From contig JADNRX010000394.1 of the NCBI GenBank assembly GCA_015501595.1, positions 1 to 48,250 of the forward strand: DNA of 48,250 nucleotides. Direction: 5' to 3'. The position numbers were made by a program, and so were the translations under genes. The DNA is from Hymenopellis radicata (taxonomy: Eukaryota > Basidiomycota > Agaricomycetes > Agaricales > Physalacriaceae). The notes below the pieces were generated by a model. The model saw only the letters and a list, made by a program, of their open reading frames with translations. It searched no databases and had not been told where the DNA came from. How positions within the stretch are numbered: position 1 is the first letter of the stretch; each line of letters starts with the position of its first letter. Positions 40,806 through 48,250 of the stretch are shown here, piece by piece.

Positions 40806-43054
40806 TCACAGCCTCATTCCGAGATTAACATGAACGGCCTTCACGCGAGTATACCTTGTTTCACCATGAGTTTCCGAACTAGTCGTACAGTCGAGGTATG
40901 TCGAACTCACATATTAAGCGCATATTCACCCAGCTCTCGTCCTACTCCAGACGCTTTGTAGCCTCCGAAAGGAACACTGGCCTCCAAGGTGTTGTAGTTG
41001 TTGACGAAGAGAGATCCAGCCTCCAAGGCGTGAGACACTCGAATGGCGCGCGCCGAGTTCTCAGTGAATACAGCCGCGGCCAAGCCGTAGTCGGTGTCGT
41101 TGGCAATTTCAATAGCCTCTGTAAGTGGCTTAATGTGGTTCACAATGATTGAGAAAGCACACACCCTCCTCCGTCTTGAACTTGATGACGGCTGCAACAG
41201 GGCCGAAGATCTCCTCGCGGAAAGCCTTCATGTTGTTGTTGCCAGTCATAAGAGTCGGCGCGACGAAATAGCCAACATTCCCCAGTCGGACTCCTCCAGC
41301 GTGGAATTGGGCACCCTCTTTCTTCGCAATGTTGATGTATCCCAGGATACGCTTGGTCGATTGTCAGTAAGCCCATAAATGAAGACACGTCGTGTATTAC
41401 TCACATCCATCTGTGTCTGAGAGACCTGAGGCATATGACCCGTCTTGGGATCGAAAGGGTCGCCTTTCGCTGCAGCCATACCTTTCGCGATAGCCGCGAG
41501 GCTCTCGACGAATTTGTCATGAACTCCTTCTTGAACCAAAATGCGAGAACCGGCGCTGCACATTTGACCTGGCATGCCAGTGATAGTTAGGACTGGGGAA
41601 TTAGAATGAGATGCGAGAGTGCGTACCAGCATTAGCAAAAATCGCGGACGCGGCCCATTTCACGGCTTGCTCAAGGTCAGCATCGTCGAAGATGATATTC
41701 GGACTCTTTCCGCCCAACTCGAGAGTAACGGCCTTAAGGTTCGTCCGCGCGGATGCCTCTTGAACGCGTCGACCCGTCGCGGTGCTTCCGGTGAAGGCGA
41801 GTTTCATGATATGCGGGTGTTCGCTCATGGCTTGACCAGCGGTATGTCCTGCAAGTAACCATCAACAACACGTCCTTAATCAGGCAAAGATTGTACGCGC
41901 CATATCCGTTCACGACGTTAACGACACCTAAAGAATATACGCCGTTAGATCCATGACACAAGTATGAAGGTGGATTTACCTGGCGGGAATCCAGCCTCGT
42001 TGACGAGTTCTGCAATCTTGAATGCTGTAAGCGGTGTTAATTCAGAGGGCTAAGCCGGGTTTAGTTCAACGTGATTATAAGTGCGAGGGACAACAATACC
42101 TTTACAACAATGGTGTTCCCCGTTGCCAGTGCAGGACCAAGCTTCCAGGCGAGAGTCATCTGAGTATGGATCAGCAACGAACATACTGATTCGGCAAAGG
42201 ACGCTAGCGCACCGTAGGACCATTCCACGGAACAATGGCTCCCTAATCCCGAGCATGAAAAAAAGAATGAGGTCGAAAGGCTGGAACACTAACCACAACA
42301 CCGAAGGGCTCATGTCTGGTGTACGCCAACTTGAGCTCGTTCGTCTGAGAAAGTGATGAGTCCGAATTGATAGGCTGACTTCGTACTTGACTGACCTCAA
42401 TAGTTTTCCCTTGAATCTTGTCCGCCCAGCCAGCGTAGTACCGAAGGGTGCTGACAGATAAGTTATATTCAAAGGGATGCCCGCTGAACGTTTTGCCTAT
42501 GCAATTCATGAGGAACGGACACCCGCTTCATATACCTTGAACAACATACCAACATTCAACGACTCCAAGGCAGCAATTTGATCCAAATCGCGTTCTAGGA
42601 GGTCCGCCAGTTTCGAGAGCAGCTTTCCACGCTGAGAGCCTGGTACTTTAAGGCCCCAGGAAGTTTTGTATGCCTGGCATGTTCTTTGATTGATTGTTCA
42701 AGGACCGTCAGATGTTCTGCGCGTACCTGTTGAGCGGCCTTTACTGCGAGGTCAACATCCTCCTTGGTCCCAGCAGCGACGGAGGTTATCTTTTCACCAG
42801 TCGCTGAAGAAATACTGTGTAAATGAATCGATGGCGGGACAGTCAGGCGTCGAACATACCTGGGTTAAAGACGCTGTGGAGGAGGGCGATGAGTTCGATG
42901 GGCCTTCGACAACGTGGGGCAATGGCATAACTTACTCAATAGTGCCGCCTTGAACAGCGTCGACGAACTGTCCATTGATGAACAGTCCAGTGTTGAGATT
43001 GATAGTCGCGTTGTAGGTGGGGGTCTGGAATTTCTTGGTGAATGTCGAAGGCAT
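40806..43054 (-). CDS. NAD(P)+-dependent aldehyde dehydrogenase
   Basis: A many-exon gene starts [20 protein letters not shown] and continues [12 protein letters not shown]. Domain landmarks follow in order: [67 protein letters not shown], the NAD-binding [11 protein letters not shown], the general-base Glu in [11 protein letters not shown], the catalytic Cys in QMCSAGSR (around 41560), REEIFGPV and [18 protein letters not shown], ending [12 protein letters not shown] at 40808-40806. All catalytic residues are present and frames join over GT-AG introns. It oxidises aldehydes to acids in the cytosol or mitochondrion; no clear targeting peptide is seen. Close to four P450s, it could finish an oxidation series, or be a housekeeping or detoxifying enzyme. 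Confidence 0.93.
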
Positions 43055-43532
43055 GATGGGAAGTGTATGGCTTGCTTGATGTCAACATGGCCATGGAGAG
43101 CCTTCTTATACATGCCCAACGCGAACCATCAGGTCATGGGGGGATATGTGAATGTTCGCTCTCGCACTTGGGAAAATAGACGTTACGCCGGTCAAGAGGC
43201 GCCAGGCAATCGCTGTGCTTCGCTGTGTAGACCAATATGAAAAAGCCGGTCGTAGAATAGAACAGTTGCCACTTACCTTTTCAAATGTATACTAATATAG
43301 GTAGCACGTAAAAGAGAACGAAGGTGGCAGTAGTCGCTGTATCGGAAAAGCAAGACCAAGAAAGCACACGAGCGCTCCGAACGGCGGAGAACGCGTCGAT
43401 TTCATGCGAGTAGCGCGCGCGGGATTCGGTATGTCAAGGTATGCGTGGTGGCATCGAAAACGCTGAACTCCGGCTGAGACAGCGATAGATGCTGTTCCTT
43501 TGTATAGACGTCTCCACCGCAGGCGATTGCCG
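43055..43532. other. Intergenic stretch upstream of the aldehyde dehydrogenase
   Basis: About 480 bp that should hold the aldehyde dehydrogenase promoter and the 3' end of the F-box gene. No other signal was recognised. Confidence 0.4.
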
Positions 43533-44898
43533 TCATGCCACCAATTCGCCGTCCGGTCCTTCAAACCGCCAGCCGCGCGCCACAAACACGGAGTGAGCGT
43601 ACCGCAGAGCCTTCTGATGCGTCGTCTGGAGAGCGAGAACGCTCCTCTCGTCCGTTAATCTCACAGCGGTCAGTTTACCGACCCTCATCTCTGCCAACGC
43701 AGCGAACAATGCTTTAAATTCGCGATTGCTTGTCGGTTGGTGATTCGAACAAGTCCGTAAGCAAAGCCGCGTGACCGATGAAGGTAAGATGAGAGGTTCA
43801 GGTGGCGCCTTCGTAGAAAGACAAACGGGGAGGACGATGAGAGTCTCGAGGTGAGGGCAATGCTCCTCGATTCCACGAAAAGCAGCGGAGACATGTGGTC
43901 CCCAGTAGTAGACAGCTCTGAGAATTATCGTCGTGAGCTGCCGGCCATGTGCTTCCAACACTGGGAGCATGGATCGAATTTCTGACACTGGGTACATCTG
44001 TTGAATGTACAACGGCCGATTCCCTGTATAGATGTCGTACACGAGCACACGCAAGGATGGCATGCTTGGTGGAAGATACTTGAAGAAATTTGTAGGTGCG
44101 CCACGGACGTGTAGGTAGCTGAGTAGTGGCGCGGCGTCTTCATAAGAGGTGTCTTGTGAAGGCTCATCATGTATATCTAGCTGTGATACGTGGGGTGTTG
44201 TGAACGAACGAAGCTTCCGAAGCGACTGGAAGATATAAGGCCATGTATTGGCGGAGAACGAGACGCCACGATTGGCCTTGGCCTCTATCACTTCGAGATC
44301 CGGGCAGCTTTCGCATAGTGAAATTATGATAGACTTGTCGACAATGAACTTGCGATCGTTATAGCCGTGCTCCTTGCCCATTGAGAAACCAAAGTAACGA
44401 AGGTTCGGTAGGCACCGGATGATGGAAGATATCTGAATTTGCTCCTGATAATGCAAGGCATGTGGTACACGGATAACCAAGGCTCGCGTGTAGGACCCCA
44501 GAGGATGCATGTCTTGCCTGTGCGAAGCCTCAAGGGTACGGCAGAGCATTAGAATGGCACGGAGATCGGCGAGGAATATGGATTCGTATTGTATTCCCAG
44601 AGTCGCACTACGCCAGGCTTTGCAGACCAAGACTAGTCGGGATCTGGTTTTCTACAAGGATTCCAAATGTCAGCAACAATAATTGGGACGTAACAAAAGC
44701 CTGGCGCACAAGATGGACCCTATACATACGGATGCTGTCTTTTGACATAGGACTCAAGAGCACCTCGGGCCCATAGCTATATTGGGGAATGGCAGTCGCA
44801 AAGTGGAAGATGTCCTGCCAAATTTCAGGAGGAAGTTGAAGTAGACATTGCCTATTTGTGCGAGGGATTGTCGGCGGCCTGTATATTGTGGCGGGCAT
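43533..44898 (-). CDS. F-box protein with LRR-like repeats
   Basis: Two exons (44898-44710 and 44651-43533) encode 435 aa. The first holds QCLLQLPPEIWQDIFHFATA, a fungal F-box beginning; the second opens with KTRSRLVLVCKAWRSATLG, its usual second half. The rest shows leucine-rich, irregular repeats (LPNLRYFGFSM, CPDLEVIEAKA, LRSFTTPHVSQLDI, CPHLETLIVL). The donor GTGCGC at 44709 was chosen over the stronger-looking GTATGT at 44729 because only it keeps the frame. A longer upstream start is possible (MNRLGFYLF). It is a predicted substrate adaptor of an SCF ubiquitin ligase, one of a large Agaricomycete family. It is divergent from P450-4 with about 340 bp between. Confidence 0.82.
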
Positions 44899-45234
44899 GA
44901 CTCTGACAATGTTTTTCTGTCGGATTTGTTTTGAGAATGAACCGAAAAGGTAGAAACCCAGACGATTCAATGTGGTAGTCGGGATTCAAGTGAGGTTGAT
45001 GATCGGACCGGCGGCATCGCTCGGCATCTGGGTGATCGAGACTTTCCGACGCAGCGACGCAAGTCCGACGGAATAAATACCTTTGTACCTTGTTTCAGAA
45101 ACCATAAAATGACAGCGGGGTGATACCTTGCGCAGTCTAGGGTCCTAGGGCCAGGGCCCACCGTACGCTGCTCAGCATCTGGGTGACATAACTTGACACT
45201 ACACTCTGTGCGACGTCTTCTGGTCTTCCTAGCC

Positions 45235-47454
45235 ATGTACGTCTCGTTGAAAACTATACTGGCGCTCATAACAGCACCAATCGTCGTCTTCCTCTTCAAA
45301 CGGCTGTATAGAGGCATCGTCAGTCCACTCAGAACTCTACCGGCCCAGCAAACGCGAGCCTGTTCTTGGCCACATAAAAGGCGGCGTCTGTCATCTAGTT
45401 AATCTCGAAATGCCCGCACTCTCCTGACGCTGTTTATAAGTTCACCGACGAACGTTTCTCAGAATGGCTCGCGGAATATGGCTCTCTCTAACTTTTCGCG
45501 GATTTCTCGGTGTTCGTTTGCACGCTCTCTCGTTATCCGTATGCTGAATTATGGAGTAGATGCCTGGGCTTCTTACAGTCGACCCCAAAGCCGTAAATCA
45601 CATCCTCCAAAACGCTTACAGCTACCCGAAACCTGATGGAACGCGGTACAACTTGGGTCGCATGGTCGGGCCAGGTATTTACTATGATTGCTTCCATGGT
45701 GCAGTCTCACAAAATGTGCCAGGCATCCTGGTGGTCGAAGGACATCAGCACAAGGGCAGGTGGGTATCTATCACTGTTACCGGTGAGTTCACGAACTGAA
45801 TAACGATATTCCAGCGAAAAGTGATGGCAAGCACTACGTTATCTGCATGGGTCATACGGTGTTGGTTTCTTGACCAAGCTCTTCTTCGCGTTAGAACCCT
45901 GCATTCGCAACATCTCACATCAAGGAACTCAGCACAACTTTCTTGGACAAAGCTATCCAAGTACGGCCCTTACATTTTACTCGACTGGCAACTGAGTTTC
46001 ACTGCAGCTACGTGATATCTTCGCTTCTGGATGTGCTACGAGCGCCGACGGTGCCTTTCGTACTGATGTGTTCCCATGGCTCAGCAAATTATCCTTGGAT
46101 ATCATCGGTCTAACAGGTGAACTAGTTTCAGGCATGCTAAGAACCATAGCACATACTCACAATAGAAAGGTTTCAATTACCCATTCAACTCTCTGAACCC
46201 CAACAACACCCCCAGCGAACTGATAACGGCTTTCGATCAAGTTATCTTGAGTGGGTCTGGTCTCTTCAGGTTGTTGCAAGGATGGATTCCAATCTTACGC
46301 CTTGTCGTAAGTCGGCGTTTTGCTTTGAATGCTTTCTTCACACTCGCTCTTAGCCTACCGAGGAAGGGCGCACTATGCGCAATGCACAAGTTACGATGTC
46401 CCGGATTGGGCGTAGTATCCTTCAAGAAAGCCGAGCATTCAGCAACGAGAAGCAGAGCACTGGACTGCCCCGAGACCTCTTATCACTCCTTGTTCGAGCC
46501 AACATGTCGACTGATATCCCGGAAAGTCAGCGAATCAGTGACGAGGATGTTATAGCTCGTAAGCCTGCTTGACTTTAGCATAGGACGATGTCTGACAGTT
46601 TTCTGAAACAGAGGTCCCGACCTTCCTGGTCGCCGGCCACGAAACCACTGCCGCGGCAGTCTCCTGGGCTTTATTTTCCGTCACGGAAAGAAGCGACATC
46701 CAAGCCAAGCTTAGAACAGAGATTCTCTCTGTCGCCACCGAATCGCCAACGTTTGATGAACTCAATGCCCTACCGTATCTCGATATGGTTCTCAAGGAGA
46801 CGCTGCGTCTCCACGCTCCCGTTACGAGCACCGCCCGAGTCGCAACTAAGGACGATCTCATTCCAGTCAGCAAACACTTCCGGCATACCGATGGTGTTAC
46901 ACGGGATTACATAGGGTAACTATTAACTACAACGTCGTAGGCGCCCAAGCTTGCTGACGAAGCTATACATTCAGTATTAAAAAAGGCGAGGCGGTTATCA
47001 TTCCGCTACGCCTCATGAACATCGACACCGCCATTTGGGGCGATGACGCTGAAGTGTTCAAGTGAGTCTCCCGTTATAATCTATTCCTTTCGGATATACG
47101 ATGTCATCCATACTAGGCCCGAACGATGGGAGAACTTGCCTAGTGTTACATCTGCCATTCCTGGGGTCTGGGGCAATATGATGACCTTCCTGAGTGGACC
47201 TCGTTCTTGTATAGGTTATCGATTTGCCTTAGCCGAGTGCGTAATGACTTCTGGTCGACGACAACTGCTGACTGTGGCATGGGTAGGGCGAAGGCCATCC
47301 TTTCACGTTGCTTCGCGCCTTCGAGTTCGAACTGGCGGTGCCTCACGATGATGTTGGAAAGAAGGCGCATATCGTGGATCGTCCCTATGTTAAGAGCGAT
47401 GAGGCCGCTGGATACCAGCTACCCATGATTGTTAGAGCTGTTACTTATCCGTGA
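45235..47454 (+). pseudogene. Cytochrome P450 (P450-4) with several frame breaks
   Basis: P450 family relationship to P450-2/3 is clear: anchor [62 protein letters not shown] (around 46635), LKETLRLH (around 46795), PERWENLPSV and haem loop FLSGPRSCIGYRF (around 47188-47226). The frame breaks at about 45342 and 45368 (each one G short in the proline hinge), in a CT run at 45482-45489, at 45754 and in a T run at 47301. One intron would use a GC donor (after RKVM, near 45833). The haem and I-helix motifs survive. Either this is a young pseudogene or the assembly has short-run errors here. It retains the intron (45675-45722) lost from P450-3. Confidence 0.8.
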
Positions 47455-47666
47455 TCGGCGACTTTGTTGACTGCTTTCCCCCCTGTTCATTGATGGTCGA
47501 AGCTCGTGTCGATGTTGTTGAGATACAATTTACATTTATGCGGAATGATGACCAAAATCTACTCTGAGGTATGGTATGTCGGGTCTAACCAGTTTGCTCC
47601 GAACACGAATCGAAATGACCATTCCATCATCCTCCAAAAGCTGGAGAGCATCTCTACTTTGGGGCC
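47455..47666. other. Short convergent gap
   Basis: About 210 bp between P450-4 (+) and the partial gene at the right edge (-). Nothing recognised. Confidence 0.4.
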
Positions 47667-48250
47667 TCAACGTACAGTCAAGAGGTCGGTATGTGCTGCA
47701 AGTCCCGTGCAGATCCAGTATTTGAATGTCTTCAATCTTGCCAGGCCCAAGTGACTCTCCACATGCCAACGTGACTGAAGAGTCCGAACAAGGTCATCCT
47801 GATCTGTAAGATACGGGAACTTGTATTTGTCTATGTGTCGGGATAGGGTGATGGAGATGTGTTGTAGCTGGGGAAGGAAGGAAGGTCTCGCCATATTGAC
47901 TTCAAGCATGTCGACAAGGGATCTGATAATCTCCGTCACTTCTCGCTGGGGTTGGGGTTCATCACGCGTGGTAGCATATGCCAGCTTTGCGCGAATGTTC
48001 AGCGTCACGAGATTCGGCATGAGCCATAACAGGAAAGCAGGTCTTTCGTAATAGGGACCTTTTTTAGAGAGAGCGAATGGATTCGCGATGCGCACATTGA
48101 GTGCGAGACCATCTTCAAGAACGATGCTAGGAACCCCTTCAGCTGTCCTGTCGTCGTCACGCTGATCGCGGCATGTTGAGAGACAAACTGCTCGAGCCGT
48201 GGTACATAGGAGGTCAATAATGAATTTGAGCGAAGTATCAAGACATTTTA
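47667..48250 (-). CDS. 3' part of an LRR/F-box-associated-like protein (partial)
   Basis: The frame is open from the right edge to TGA 47669-47667, about 194 codons, with no start in the window. Sequence such as RPAFLLWLMPNLVTLNIRAK, FLPQLQHISITLSRHI and LARLKTFKYWICTGL has the loose leucine periodicity of C-terminal regions of Agaricomycete F-box/LRR proteins, but no F-box is visible because the N-terminus lies outside. The assignment rests on style and on two F-box genes nearby. Confidence 0.55.
   Translation of the reverse strand, partial: KCLDTSLKFIIDLLCTTARAVCLSTCRDQRDDDRTAEGVPSIVLEDGLALNVRIANPFALSKKGPYYERPAFLLWLMPNLVTLNIRAKLAYATTRDEPQPQREVTEIIRSLVDMLEVNMARPSFLPQLQHISITLSRHIDKYKFPYLTDQDDLVRTLQSRWHVESHLGLARLKTFKYWICTGLAAHTDLLTVR

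Noticed and set aside
44967..45317. 116-codon minus-strand frame overlapping the P450-4 start
   Set aside because: It is antisense to the P450 membrane anchor and has no family signal.

Overview
The window is nuclear DNA of a filamentous basidiomycete, most likely an Agaricomycete. The evidence is dense genes on both strands, many short GT-AG introns (about 40-65 nt, several with CTRAY-like branch sites), and typical Agaricomycete families: repeated cytochrome P450s, F-box/LRR proteins, DUF6699 proteins, an Mx/dynamin-like GTPase, a UstYa/DUF3328 protein and a two-gene basidiomycete DNA transposon. Gene models were built by hand from reading frames, splice sites and family motifs; species and expression cannot be read from the sequence.

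Layout. 0-1.8 kb: a non-autonomous LTR element on the minus strand (LTR bounded by TGTAG/CTACA, primer-binding-like site, 393-aa ORF, second LTR cut by the window edge). 2-3.4 kb: a small membrane protein divergent from a UstYa-like gene. 3.7-6.45 kb: dynamin-like GTPase (-). 7.7-9.9 kb: P450-1 (+). 10.2-11.3 kb: NmrA/isoflavone-reductase-like gene (+) with a one-base frame break. 12.2-13.65 kb: F-box gene (-). 13.7-18.6 kb: arm A of an inverted segmental duplication (SnoaL/NTF2-like gene, 5'-truncated second SnoaL-like gene, relic of an acidic-tailed protein gene, P450-2). 18.9-19.5 kb: intact acidic-tailed (possibly Apc15-like) gene. 19.7 kb: intron-containing tRNA-Ile(AAU). 19.8-20.8 kb: hairpin-rich non-coding tract. 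21.4-22.2 kb: calcipressin/RCAN. 22.7-23.7 kb: CCDC124/Lso2 homologue. 24-27.45 kb: two DUF6699 genes. 27.7-40.06 kb: arm B, the reverse complement of arm A (P450-3, both SnoaL-like genes), split by about 8 kb containing a decayed two-gene transposon and repeats. 40.8-43.05 kb: aldehyde dehydrogenase (-). 43.5-44.9 kb: F-box gene (-). 45.2-47.45 kb: P450-4 (+), with several frame breaks. 47.67 kb to the edge: part of an LRR/F-box-like gene (-).

How the genes may work together. Four P450s of one family, an NmrA-type reductase, an aldehyde dehydrogenase, paired SnoaL/NTF2-like proteins and a UstYa-like oxidase make this look like an oxidative or secondary-metabolism neighbourhood that has grown by segmental duplication. 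No backbone synthase (terpene, polyketide or peptide) is visible, so a product cannot be named. Housekeeping genes (RCAN, CCDC124/Lso2, tRNA) lie between the two arms.

The strongest observations are the inverted duplication with a transposon in one arm, exact loss of one intron in P450-3 compared with the other three P450s, the compact LTR element, and a set of frame breaks mostly in short homopolymers that may be decay or assembly error.
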